Below, one piece after another: positions 53,053-61,714 of a stretch of 64,000 bases of DNA. The notes below the pieces were generated by a model, which was given only the letters and a program-made list of their open reading frames with translations, ran no database searches and was not told the DNA's origin. Positions within the stretch are counted from its first letter, which is position 1. Each line of letters starts with the position of its first letter. The position numbers were made by a program, and so were the translations under genes. The stretch is from Phycisphaeraceae bacterium (GTDB lineage: Bacteria > Planctomycetota > Phycisphaerae > Phycisphaerales > SM1A02), in contig CP054178.1 of assembly GCA_015709595.1 (NCBI GenBank), forward strand, positions 1,116,001-1,180,000, in the 5' to 3' direction.

Positions 53053-53438
53053 ATATTCGCACGCCAATCTTCGGATCGCTGGCCGCCGTGGGCATGTTTC
53101 TCGCGAGCCAGGCCGTGTTCGCGCAGCTGCCGGGCAGCGGGGGTACGCTCGTCGATGGCAACTGCACCAGCACGGAGACGTTTTGTGCCGTGCTGCCAAT
53201 CTGTGAGACTCTGGGCGCCTACTGCAACTACTGCTCACAGGCCGAAGAACGCCGCAACATGGCATGCATCGGCTCCACGCAGAACGGTTGTCTGTGGTTC
53301 GGTACGGTCTTCGGCGAACCGGACGGCTGTGGCTACGAAGTGCTGGCGCAGTGCCAGAATAACGGGGGCAATCTCGTCTGCACCTACCTGGGTCAGCTCT
53401 CCACGATGTGCGGTCGCAACTACTGTAGGGTGCCATGA
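53049..53438 (+). CDS. Small secreted cysteine-rich protein
   Basis: 129 residues. Signal peptide about 1-26 (SLAAVGMFLASQAVFAQ). The ~100-residue mature part has 12 cysteines, including YCNYC, NGC, DGCGY, QC, VC, MCGRNYC, suggesting a disulfide-stapled domain. No known family recognised. It is coupled by ATGA overlaps to both neighbours, so all are made together. Candidate secreted effector, inhibitor or structural protein; function unknown. Confidence 0.75.
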   Translation: MNIRTPIFGSLAAVGMFLASQAVFAQLPGSGGTLVDGNCTSTETFCAVLPICETLGAYCNYCSQAEERRNMACIGSTQNGCLWFGTVFGEPDGCGYEVLAQCQNNGGNLVCTYLGQLSTMCGRNYCRVP

Positions 53439-54514
53439 TTCGACGCGTGCGTAGCGCAGTCTTTTGGACACGGCGGCGGACTGTGACGGCAGCGGTCGTC
53501 GCAGTTGCGCTGGCGAGTGTTCCACGACAGGCTGAGCGATCACTTGATCCGCCGATCCTTCGAGACCTGCATCGCCTTCACGCCGAACAGGAGGCCACCT
53601 CATCGAACCTCGCCACTTCCATCGAAGTGCGCGAGTACGCGATGCGGCTTGATGAAGGCCGCGCATCGCTCGTACAAACACGTCCCGGAGCTGACGAACG
53701 TGCAATGTTCGTGACGCGAGTGCGCTACGTCGGATCGAACGAGTGCTTCCGCATCGAAGATCTGCCACTTGAAGACGGTAAGAGCGGGATGGCGTCGCCT
53801 GGTGATGCTGGCTACGTGAAGGGATGGAACGGTGAATATTGGTGGGAGTGGTATCCGGTCTCCCGCACGCTGCGCGTCCATTCCCGGCCACGATGGAGCG
53901 GCGCGTTGGACACGTTGTCGTTGTTCAACGGCCGTCGTGATGCTTCGTTCCTCGGCCAACAGCCGCTCAGCGATCTCATCGCCGGGGCGCACCTCGTTTC
54001 CCATTTGCGTGTTGGTCACTCTGATCTTGTGACGATGTCAGCATCGAATCTGAACACGGATGTGTTCACGCTCGAGGCGGAGTTGGCGCCTGCGTATCGC
54101 CTTCGCGCGGCCGAGTACCAAGCGCTGCATCCATCACAGGACCGCAAGGTGGTGGATGCGCAGGCGATCCGATTCAGCATTCGGTACGAGGTTGATGAGT
54201 GGACGAGCAAGGGGATTGATCCGCTCGTCGCCTGGCGCATTGCACGCGATCACTCAAAGCAACTGACCGGCTTCGTCGAGATTCGCAGGGTGTCCGCAGG
54301 TGACCCCCGAGATGTGCCACCGGTATCGGAGGACGCATTTCAGCCGCCGTTGGAGGACGGCGTGCAAGTGTTCGATGAACGGTTGCGCCTCCGATATGTG
54401 ATTGGTTCGCGAACCGTATTCATCGACGGCCAGCCGTTTGGCACAGCCGAGCCAATCCGAGGACTGATTACGGAGGAACTGTCGAAGCTCCTTCGAAAGG
54501 GGGATGGGCGATGA
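53435..54514 (+). CDS. Exported protein of unknown function
   Basis: 359 residues. N-terminal Arg-rich segment plus hydrophobic stretch (RRRTVTAAVVAVALASV, about 13-29) likely for export or anchoring. The body mixes strands and helices with WNGEYWWEWYPVSRTLRVHS (about 132-151) and a C-terminal RLRYVIGSRTVFIDGQPFG (about 318-336). No domain recognised. Coupled by ATGA overlaps to the Cys-rich gene before and the DUF1573-like gene after it. Confidence 0.72.
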   Translation: MIRRVRSAVFWTRRRTVTAAVVAVALASVPRQAERSLDPPILRDLHRLHAEQEATSSNLATSIEVREYAMRLDEGRASLVQTRPGADERAMFVTRVRYVGSNECFRIEDLPLEDGKSGMASPGDAGYVKGWNGEYWWEWYPVSRTLRVHSRPRWSGALDTLSLFNGRRDASFLGQQPLSDLIAGAHLVSHLRVGHSDLVTMSASNLNTDVFTLEAELAPAYRLRAAEYQALHPSQDRKVVDAQAIRFSIRYEVDEWTSKGIDPLVAWRIARDHSKQLTGFVEIRRVSAGDPRDVPPVSEDAFQPPLEDGVQVFDERLRLRYVIGSRTVFIDGQPFGTAEPIRGLITEELSKLLRKGDGR

Positions 54515-55220
54515 ATCGGAGCGTGCTATGGTGTGGGGCCATCGGCCTTTTCGCCGGACTCGCCGTGGCGGTTGGTCAATGGTCAGCGACTGTGCGCGAG
54601 TCGCCATTGTTCCGTGGCCCCATGATCTCAGACCTTGGCAGGCGCCCCTTCTTCGATCAACCCGTTAGTTTCGAGGGAGTAGTTCGCCTGTCAAACGCGA
54701 CCGCCTCCACGTTGAAGATCCTGGACGTGATCAGCGGCTGCGGTTGCACATCCGTGGAGTTGTCATCTCGCGAGTGCCGCCACACGCGGACCTCGAAGTG
54801 CGCATGCACGTGTCGCTTGACCGTGTAGGCCGTTTCGGAACATCGGTGACTCTCCTCACGAGCCGAGGGGAAGCACGTTTGCACGTCCAAGCGGAGTTGT
54901 TCCGCGAATCGGACACGTTATTTAGTCATGATGTCGTGGCGCTGAATCAGCGGCGTGAAGCATCGTTTTCCGTGGTGGCATTCCGAAGTGAAGGGATGTC
55001 TCCGGAGCCCCTGCGGGTTCAGGCCCCGCAATGGATCAACGCGTCCGTAGCCGAATGGACGCTCGTTGTTCGCGCGTCGGAGTCACGACCGGCTCGATGG
55101 GAAGCCGCGGTCACGCTGCGTCGGTCATCTGATGTGGAGGCGACGTCAGGCGACCACGTCACTGTCCTGCTAGGCGATAATCACGCTCGCACGATCCGCC
55201 TGAACGGCAGGGCATGGTGA
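54511..55220 (+). pseudogene. DUF1573-like exported protein with an internal frameshift
   Basis: The first frame (54511-54828) gives a signal/anchor and a DUF1573-type start: VRLSNATASTLKILDVISGC, then GCTSVELSS. It then turns into unrelated Arg/Thr-rich sequence and stops. A second, -1 frame (to 55220) carries the natural continuation, RVPPHADLEVRMHVSLDRVG, then FGTSVTLLTSRGEARLHVQA, about 150 residues. Joining them near 54770 gives one complete two-Ig-like protein of about 235 residues. Either a true frameshift mutation or a base-call error. ATGA overlap with the preceding gene. Confidence 0.7.
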
Positions 55221-55331
55221 CGTCAAGTCATCGGGTAGAGGGATTGTGGGTAGCCCAAAGTGACAAGGGAGCAGTCAGACGACCTGATTCCTCGCCCTCT
55301 TTCCCCGCAGCCACCCCCCGTTTCGTGCCGA

Positions 55332-55337
55332 TAGAAT
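55332..55337 (+). promoter_or_regulatory. Candidate -10 hexamer TAGAAT before the DUF4097 gene
   Basis: TAGAAT lies 149 bases upstream of the start at 55487, in a 266-base spacer that otherwise shows only GGTCGG/CCGACC-type short repeats. No clear -35. Confidence 0.25.
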
Positions 55338-55486
55338 CGCGACGGACCGCCGGTCGGGCGGTTCCTTGTCCGCGTTCGCCCGTCGCCGCGCGGCGGGTGG
55401 ACTGTCAGGCCGTCGGACGATTGACCGACGCCCGGCCGTCGGGCTGACCGACCGATCGACGGTTCCAGATCACGAGGATTCCCGCC

Positions 55487-56251
55487 ATGCGACCCTCCAC
55501 ACTGCCCGCCCTGCTCGCCGCCGCCCTGATTGTTCTGGGCGGCTGCACCACTCGTTCGTCGAAGGATGACGCCCTGCTCTTTGACATCCCCGGCCCGGTG
55601 GCGGTGCTGGTGGAGTCGTTCGGCGGGGATGTCACCATCGAGGCCGACCCCCGGCTCACCCAGGCCAGCGTGCGGGTGAAACGGGCGGCGGACTTCGGCT
55701 TCGTGCGCGAGAGCGACGCCTCCGCCGCCCTCGACGCCATCGGCTACACCGCGTCGCTGGAATCCACCGGGTCCGGCCCGGTGCTGACCATCCGGGCCAC
55801 GTCCGACCATCCGGAATCTCACGGACTGTACGCCCACGTGACCATCCGCATGCCCGCGGTGGATGGGCTGACCGTGCGCACCGCACGGGGGGACGTGTAC
55901 GCGAAGAACTGCCAGGGGCCGACGGAGATTTCCACCACCGGCGGCGACGTGCGCTACATGACCAACTGGGCCATCACCCAGCCGGTGACCATCACCAACA
56001 AGGAAGGCGCCATCGACTTCCGCGTGCGCGGCGAATCGACCGGGGCCATCGAGGCCAGCACCATCGACGGCAAGGTCCGCGAGCGGGCGCGGCACGGCCG
56101 GTTCGTCATCCACAGCCACACCGGACGGGCCATGCGGGCCACGCTCAACGACGGCACCAATCCCATCTTGCTGACCACCGAGGAAGGCCACGTGCGCATC
56201 GCCGTGGTGCACGACCCGACGGCGGTGGGCGTGTTCATCGTCGATCCGTGA
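55487..56251 (+). CDS. DUF4097-like beta-helical lipoprotein
   Basis: 254 residues. Signal peptide with lipobox VLGGC (Cys near residue 20). The mature part is a repetitive beta-rich protein: VESFGGDVTIEADP (about 43-56), LTVRTARGDVYAKN, ISTTGGDVRYMT, ASTIDGKVRER, LTTEEGHVRIAV. The recurring G-D-V/I pattern with ~20-residue spacing matches DUF4097/DUF4098 putative adhesins. Outer-membrane or periplasmic surface location is likely; function unknown. Confidence 0.78.
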   Translation: MRPSTLPALLAAALIVLGGCTTRSSKDDALLFDIPGPVAVLVESFGGDVTIEADPRLTQASVRVKRAADFGFVRESDASAALDAIGYTASLESTGSGPVLTIRATSDHPESHGLYAHVTIRMPAVDGLTVRTARGDVYAKNCQGPTEISTTGGDVRYMTNWAITQPVTITNKEGAIDFRVRGESTGAIEASTIDGKVRERARHGRFVIHSHTGRAMRATLNDGTNPILLTTEEGHVRIAVVHDPTAVGVFIVDP

Positions 56252-56417
56252 GCGGCGGAGTGCCGGGTGCTGGGTGGGTTGTCGGTTCTGACGTACGCAC
56301 GCGGGCGTGCTTCGACTGCTTTCCGCTGACGGCCGATGACTGATGGCTGACCGTCCGCCCAGCGGCGCGGCATCCTCGTCTCTCGCCCATGGCAGCCATC
56401 CACGCGGGAGCCATCGC

Positions 56418-56738
56418 ATGGGTCACTTCGTCATCTGTGCGTTTCGTCCTCACCCCGGCAAGGAGCAGGAGCTTCGCGCCCTGCTGCGCGACCACATGCC
56501 CACGCTCCGCTCGCAGGGGCTGATCACCGAGCGCCCCGCCTACCTGATGAAAGCCAGGGACGGCACGATGGTCGAGGTCTTCGAGTGGAAGAGTCAGGAG
56601 GCGGTGGACGCCGCCCACCTGAACCCCGTGGTGCGGGCGCTGTGGACGCGGTTCGATGACTGCTGCACCTGCGTGACGCTCCGCGACCTGGCCGAGACGA
56701 CCAGCCCCTATCCGCACTTCGAGCCGGTGGACGTGTAG
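56418..56738 (+). CDS. Small dimeric alpha/beta-barrel (ABM-like) protein
   Basis: 106 residues. FVICAFRPHPGKEQELRALL (about 4-23), then LMKARDGTMVEVFEWKSQEA (about 43-62) follow the beta-alpha-beta pattern of the ABM/YgiN ferredoxin-like fold. Such proteins are small monooxygenases or stress proteins; no catalytic motif identifies a substrate. An SDR gene follows after 33 bases, probably co-transcribed. Confidence 0.6.
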   Translation: MGHFVICAFRPHPGKEQELRALLRDHMPTLRSQGLITERPAYLMKARDGTMVEVFEWKSQEAVDAAHLNPVVRALWTRFDDCCTCVTLRDLAETTSPYPHFEPVDV

Positions 56739-56771
56739 CCGGCCCCCGCATCGCCGCCCATACCATCCGCC

Positions 56772-57602
56772 ATGCGGCGAGGCGATCGCGTGCTCATCAC
56801 GGGGGCCACTTCCGGCCTTGGGCGGGAGATGGCGATCCAACTGGCCCGGCGCGGCTGCCGCGTCGCCATCACGGGACGGCGCCGCGATCGACTGGACGAG
56901 GCCGCCTCCGCCGCGCGACAGGCCGGGGCGTCGGACGTGATCGCCCTGCACGGCAGCGTGACCGACGACGCCGCGGTGCGCGCTCACGCCCAGGCGATCC
57001 GCGACGCGTGGGGCGGGGTGGACGTGGTCATCCTCAACGCGGGCGTGGGCGACAGCGTTCACGGTACGGCGTTCTCCGCCGAGAACTACCGCTGGACCTT
57101 TGACACCAACGTGCTGGGCGCCTGCCGCTGGATCGAGCAGGTTCTGCCCGACATGCTGGCGCGGGGCTCGGGCGTCATCGCGGGCATCTCCAGCCCGGCG
57201 GGGTGGCGCGGCTTCCCCGGCGCCGGGTCGTATTCCGCCAGCAAGGCGGCGCTCACCACGTTGCTTGAATCGCTGCGCGTGGACCTGCGCGGCTCGGGCG
57301 TCGACGTGGTCACCGTCTGCCCCGGCTTCATCCGCAGCGAGATCACCGACCGCAACGACCCGAAGGAGATGATCCAGCTGCTCGACACGGCGGACGGCGC
57401 ACGGCGGATTCTGCGCGGCATCGAGCAACGCCGCCGCGTCGTTCACTTCCCGTTTCCGCTCACGTGGATCATCCGCTACGTGATCCGGCCCATGCCTGGC
57501 TGGCTGTACGACCGGCTGGCGTCGCGCTACCTGCGCCGGACCAAGAAGCCCTACGTGGATGCGAGCGCGCTGACGCCGCCGCCCGGCGACCGTGCCGCGT
57601 AA
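56772..57602 (+). CDS. SDR family NAD(P)-dependent oxidoreductase
   Basis: 276 residues. Cofactor motif LITGATSGLGREM (about 8-20), structural NAG in VVILNAGVGDS, catalytic Ser in AGISSPAGW (about 140), Tyr and Lys in GSYSASKAALTTL (about 155-159). The extended C-terminus with RRVVHFPFPLTWIIRYVIRP is hydrophobic and typical of membrane-associated SDRs of the DltE/YqjQ-like group. Substrate unknown. Confidence 0.87.
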   Translation: MRRGDRVLITGATSGLGREMAIQLARRGCRVAITGRRRDRLDEAASAARQAGASDVIALHGSVTDDAAVRAHAQAIRDAWGGVDVVILNAGVGDSVHGTAFSAENYRWTFDTNVLGACRWIEQVLPDMLARGSGVIAGISSPAGWRGFPGAGSYSASKAALTTLLESLRVDLRGSGVDVVTVCPGFIRSEITDRNDPKEMIQLLDTADGARRILRGIEQRRRVVHFPFPLTWIIRYVIRPMPGWLYDRLASRYLRRTKKPYVDASALTPPPGDRAA

Positions 57603-57619
57603 GCCCGCTTCACCACCCG

Positions 57620-58819
57620 TCACCGCACGCCCATGAGAATCTCCATCGTCAACTGATCCAGCCGCTCGTAGGGCAGGGGGCGCGCCGCGAGCAACGCCCG
57701 GTCGAAGTTCATCGCCAGCAGTTTCGAGGCGTTGGCCGGCGAGTACGACCGCATGATCGACTCGATCCGCGGGCTGCCGCGCCGGATCGTGCGCCGGATG
57801 GCCTGCACCTCGCGGTCGGCGTTCCATCGCTTCGCCTTCTCGCGCAGGATCAGGTACGTGCGCATGGACCCGCGCGCGAACTCGATGACGTCGCGCCGAT
57901 CCGCAGTGCGGTAGGCGTGGCTGTCGAAGTGGCGGAAGCCCCGCCAGCGCGCGTCTTCCAGCAGTTTCACGAGGAAGAACGCCTGTTTGAGGTTGGCGCT
58001 GCCGAAGCGGAAATCCTGGTCGTAGCGTCCGAACTCCTGGTCGTTGAGATCGATGTGGAACAGCTTGCCCGCGCCCAGGGCCTGGGCCACGCCGTGCGTG
58101 AAGTTCAGCCCCGCCATGTGCTCGTGGGCCACCTCGGGGTTCACGCCGACCATGTCAGGGTGATCGAGCGTGGCGATGAACGCGAGGTAGTGGCCGGTGG
58201 TGGGGAAGAACATGTGCCCGCGCGGCTCGTTGGGCTTGGCCTCCAGGGCGAAGCGGTACTTCCAGCCCTGATCGATGGAGTAGCGGCAGAGAAAGTTGAT
58301 CGCTTCGCGGAAGCGCTGCTCGCTGAGGACGGGATCCTTGGCGCCGTCGGTCTCAGTCCCCTCTCGCCCGCCCCAGAAGACGTACACCTTCGCGCCGTAC
58401 GACGCGCCCAGCTCCATGGCCCGCATGGTCTTCCGCAGGGCGTAGGCGCGAACCTCGGCGTCGTTGCTGGTGAACGCCCCGTCCTTGAATACGGGGTCGC
58501 TGAACAGGTTGGTCGTCGCCATGCAGACCTTGAGGCGGTTGCGCCGCAGCGCTTCGCGGAAGTCGCGCTGAATCTGTCGTGACTCCTGCTCGGTGGCGTC
58601 GATGGGCACGAGGTCGTTGTCGTGGAAGTTGACGCCGCACACGCCGCGGGAGTCGCCGCCCGCCTCGCCCAGCAGATCGACGATTTCCGCCGGGGTGAGC
58701 CGGGGGCGCGTCGGCTCGCCGAAGGGGTCGCGCCCGGGGTTGCCCACGGTCCACAGCCCGAAGGTGAATCGATGGCGCGGGGTGGGCGTGAGAGCGGCTT
58801 CCATGTCCTGTCGCTTCAT
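57620..58819 (-). CDS. xylA: Xylose isomerase (class I, actinobacterial-like)
   Basis: 399 residues, near the ~390 of Streptomyces-type enzymes. Conserved: [20 protein letters not shown] (about 18-37), the catalytic His in [11 protein letters not shown] (about 66), YVFWGGREG, metal ligands Glu in [12 protein letters not shown] (about 194) and in [14 protein letters not shown] (about 227-233), and FHIDLNDQ. It isomerises D-xylose to D-xylulose (also glucose to fructose). A two-residue insert (SR) in [18 protein letters not shown] is slightly unusual. Start at 58819 is set by homology; the frame is open a little further. No xylulokinase gene adjacent. Confidence 0.93.
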   Translation of the reverse strand: MKRQDMEAALTPTPRHRFTFGLWTVGNPGRDPFGEPTRPRLTPAEIVDLLGEAGGDSRGVCGVNFHDNDLVPIDATEQESRQIQRDFREALRRNRLKVCMATTNLFSDPVFKDGAFTSNDAEVRAYALRKTMRAMELGASYGAKVYVFWGGREGTETDGAKDPVLSEQRFREAINFLCRYSIDQGWKYRFALEAKPNEPRGHMFFPTTGHYLAFIATLDHPDMVGVNPEVAHEHMAGLNFTHGVAQALGAGKLFHIDLNDQEFGRYDQDFRFGSANLKQAFFLVKLLEDARWRGFRHFDSHAYRTADRRDVIEFARGSMRTYLILREKAKRWNADREVQAIRRTIRRGSPRIESIMRSYSPANASKLLAMNFDRALLAARPLPYERLDQLTMEILMGVR

Positions 58820-58934
58820 GCGGGCAGGATACCGCCTCGTCTTCTCAGCGCACAGCACCGGAACGAGGAACCAAGTCGCCCACGACACCTATTCTCCTGA
58901 TCCCTGTTCTCCTTCTCTTCTGCTCGCCCCCACC

Positions 58935-60440
58935 ATGCCCTTTGACAATCTGCCGCTCGACCCCATCCTGATCCGCGGGCTGACGCGACTGGGCTACCGC
59001 GAGCCGACGCCGATCCAGGCGCAGGCCATCCCCGCCGCGCTGGACGGGCGCGATCTCATCGCGCTGGCGCCCACCGGCACGGGCAAGACGGCGGCGTACC
59101 TGGCCCCCGTGGCGCACCACCTGCTGGCGGCGGCCCGGGGACGGGGCGAACCAGGGGGCTCCGGCAAACCCCCGCGCAGGAAGGGCAAGCGTCAGCGGGG
59201 CGGGCAACCTCGACGCCGCACCCATTCTGGCGTGCAGGCCCTGGTCCTCTGCCCCACGCGCGAACTGGCCGAGCAGGTCGCCCGCGAGGCGTCGAACATC
59301 ACGCGCGGCAGCATTCTCCGCATCGCCTGCGCCTTCGGCGGCGTGAGCATCAACCCGCAGGCGGAAGCCATCGCCGCCGGGGCGCACGTGCTCATCGCCA
59401 CGCCCGGCCGGGCGCGCGACCTGCTGGAGCAAGGGCGCCTCACGCTCGCCGCCGTCAGCCGCGTGGTGCTGGATGAGGCGGACCGGATGCTCGACATGGG
59501 TTTCCTGCCGCAGGTGGAGGCGATCCTGGAGCGCGTGCCCTCGCCGCGGCAGATGCTGCTCTTCTCCGCCACCATGCCCGGCCCGGTGGCGACGCTGGCG
59601 GAGCGCTTCATGCATCACCCCGTGCGCGTGCAGGTGACGGAGCAGCCCCGCCCCGCCTCACACGTGACGCAGCGGCTGATCTTCATCGAGGATGATGACA
59701 AGACGCCAATGCTGCTGCACCTGCTGCGGGATCGCGCCGTCACGGGCGTGCTGGTCTTTGCGCGCACCCGCCGCCGCGTGGGCTGGGTCAGTGCCGCCCT
59801 GCACCGCAACGGCGTCACCGTCGCCGCGCTGCATGGCGACCGCTCGCAGCATCAGCGTCAGCGCGCTCTGGCTGATTTCGCCAGCGGCAGGGTGCGCGTG
59901 CTGGTGGCCACGGATGTCGCCGCACGAGGATTGCACGTGGAGTCGGTGCGCACCGTCATCAACTACGACCTGCCGAACGACCCGGAGGAGTTCATCCACC
60001 GCGTGGGCCGCGCGGGGCACGGCGGGCAACTCGTTTCACCCGAACACGCCCGGGGCGAGGCATGGGCCTTCGTCTCGCAGGATGAGCGAACCGCGTGGCG
60101 AAGCATCGTCAATGCGCTGGAACTTTCGGTGGATGCGGAGAGCGTGCCCGGCTTCGCGCCGGCGGCATCGCCGCGCGGCAAGGGAATGAAACGCCCCGCG
60201 CCATCCCGGCCCGGCAAGCCGATCGCGGAACTGGTGGACGGCGCCCGCGATGGCCGCCCATCCGCCGGGTCATCAGCCGCACCGCCTGCGCGCCCAAGGA
60301 AGGGTCGCAAGCATCACGCCGCCTCCGGCGCCGACCTGACGGTGAAGGGTGCGCGGCTCCGTCGTCGCCGCCACCCGGGCCGCCCTGGCGCTCGCCAGGA
60401 AAAGCCCGGCGGTGGGGTGAAACGTCCGCCTGGTGCCTGA
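58935..60440 (+). CDS. DEAD-box RNA helicase (RhlE-like)
   Basis: 501 residues. Q motif and Walker A (YREPTPIQAQAIPAAL, then LAPTGTGKTAAY, about 46-57), motif Ia CPTRELAEQV, Ib ATPGRARDLL, motif II VLDEADRMLDMGF (about 178-190), motif III FSATMPG, motif IV VFARTRRR, motif V ATDVAARGLHVE. Motif VI reads HRVGRAGH: the usual last Arg (HRIGRxGR), an ATP-contacting finger, is His here. An Arg/Gly/Lys-rich insert (~75-100) between motifs I and Ia and a basic ~100-residue tail probably bind RNA. Start at 58935 fits the family N-terminus. Confidence 0.92.
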   Translation: MPFDNLPLDPILIRGLTRLGYREPTPIQAQAIPAALDGRDLIALAPTGTGKTAAYLAPVAHHLLAAARGRGEPGGSGKPPRRKGKRQRGGQPRRRTHSGVQALVLCPTRELAEQVAREASNITRGSILRIACAFGGVSINPQAEAIAAGAHVLIATPGRARDLLEQGRLTLAAVSRVVLDEADRMLDMGFLPQVEAILERVPSPRQMLLFSATMPGPVATLAERFMHHPVRVQVTEQPRPASHVTQRLIFIEDDDKTPMLLHLLRDRAVTGVLVFARTRRRVGWVSAALHRNGVTVAALHGDRSQHQRQRALADFASGRVRVLVATDVAARGLHVESVRTVINYDLPNDPEEFIHRVGRAGHGGQLVSPEHARGEAWAFVSQDERTAWRSIVNALELSVDAESVPGFAPAASPRGKGMKRPAPSRPGKPIAELVDGARDGRPSAGSSAAPPARPRKGRKHHAASGADLTVKGARLRRRRHPGRPGARQEKPGGGVKRPPGA

Positions 60441-60612
60441 CCACTCATCGGTCCGCGGATGGACACGGATGAAGCGATCACTCATTGCGAGTCGGCCCAT
60501 GTCCGGGAGATATGACGTTCGGGTGGCGCGACGCTCCGCGTCGTGCGCATCATGCACTGCCACGCTCCGCGATGAGCGGAGTCATCATGCTTTCGCACGA
60601 CCCCCCGGAACG
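60441..60612. other. Spacer with dispersed repeats between convergent genes
   Basis: No gene. It contains GGACACGGATGAAG (near 60460) and CGGGTGGCGCGACGCTCCGC (60520-60543), the latter a copy of the element at 671. Confidence 0.45.
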
Positions 60613-60644
60613 AAAACGACCCGCGCCGGGCAGCGCGGGTCGTT
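60613..60644 (-). terminator. Rho-independent terminator AACGACCCGCG / CGCGGGTCGTT
   Basis: A perfect 11-bp stem (60615-60625 with 60634-60644) and 8-base loop 28 bases past the stop of the leftward PEP-CTERM gene. On the minus strand the stem is followed by TTCG after the closing TT, giving a TTTTCGTTCC tail. Confidence 0.75.
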
Positions 60645-60672
60645 GTGAAGCCGGTGGAATGCACCGCGTTGA

Positions 60673-61461
60673 TCAGGCGTTGGTGCGACGCCGGTTGCGG
60701 CGGGCGACCAGCCCGAGGCCGAGGATCGCCAGCCCGGCGGGGCCGGGAATCTCGGTGATGGCGGCGAAGCCGTCGTGCGAGCCGATCCCGCTGAGCACCG
60801 TGGTGCGGGCGTAGTTGTTGTTGGGGTCGAAGGTGTAGATCACGCCGCTCCAGTCGATCATCCAGATCTTGTCCGTGTCGGCGTCGTAGGCCATGCCGCA
60901 GTTGTCGAAGAAGCTGCCGTCGTACACCAGGGTGGCGGCGCCGGTGTCGGGGTCGATCTCGTACAGGTCGCCGGGGCCGGCGAAGGCGCCGATCAGCTTC
61001 CCGCGGCGCGAGTCGTAGGTCAGGGCGTCCAGCCCGATGCCGGGATTGCCAATGAACGTGGTCGCGCCCGTGTTCAGGTTGATGGAATGGACCCCGAACG
61101 CGCCGGTGGACTGCGAGGCGTACATCGTGTTCCGACCCGGGTGCCACGCCAGACCGAACAGGTCGATCTGGTTGTGCGCGCCGACCAGCGTGGCGGCGCC
61201 GGTGTTCAGGTTCACCGTGTACAGATTGCGGGTCGGACGCCCCGGGATCATGTACATGGTCTGGTTGTTGGGGTTGTAGGCCAGGTCGCCGAAGTCGAAG
61301 CCCGTGCCGAGCAGTCCGACATTGGTGAACGTGAGCGTGTTGGTGTCAAAGGCGCGCAGCATGTCATCGCTGGTGCGCACGGTGTACAGGATGCCCGCCT
61401 GAGCGGTGCCGGCGATCATCGCCACGCCGGCGACAGCCGCTGTGAGAACTGACAAGCGCAT
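60673..61461 (-). CDS. PEP-CTERM beta-propeller protein
   Basis: 262 residues. Signal peptide about 1-23 (ends AQAG). The body has repeated blades: DFGDLAYNPNNQTMYMIPGR (about 56-75), NLYTVNLNTGAATLVGAH, HSINLNTGATTFIGN, LYEIDPDTGAATLVYDG, an SMP-30/NHL-like propeller pattern of ~40 residues. It ends with ITEIPGPAGLAILGLGLVA then RRNRRR, a PEP-CTERM tail (PGPAG variant) for exosortase sorting. AGGAG lies ten bases before the ATG at 61461. Exported, surface or extracellular; function unknown. Confidence 0.85.
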   Translation of the reverse strand: MRLSVLTAAVAGVAMIAGTAQAGILYTVRTSDDMLRAFDTNTLTFTNVGLLGTGFDFGDLAYNPNNQTMYMIPGRPTRNLYTVNLNTGAATLVGAHNQIDLFGLAWHPGRNTMYASQSTGAFGVHSINLNTGATTFIGNPGIGLDALTYDSRRGKLIGAFAGPGDLYEIDPDTGAATLVYDGSFFDNCGMAYDADTDKIWMIDWSGVIYTFDPNNNYARTTVLSGIGSHDGFAAITEIPGPAGLAILGLGLVARRNRRRTNA

Positions 61462-61714
61462 GATGGTTTCTCCTCTCGAAAGGGGTTCGGATGCCCCGCT
61501 GGCCGACATGGTACCACTTGACCAAGGATCGATGGTGTCATTTTCTCGTTTTCATCAGGCGAATCACCATTCACGGTGACCGTTTTCGGGGCGTCGAGGC
61601 CGGTACGGGGATCATCCCCCCTGTCAAAATGGGTAAAATTCGCACCAGTGGCCGGACCTCCGAGTCGTGGCGGGTTGCCATCCCGCCACTGGGCGACTTG
61701 AGTCACCCACCGCC

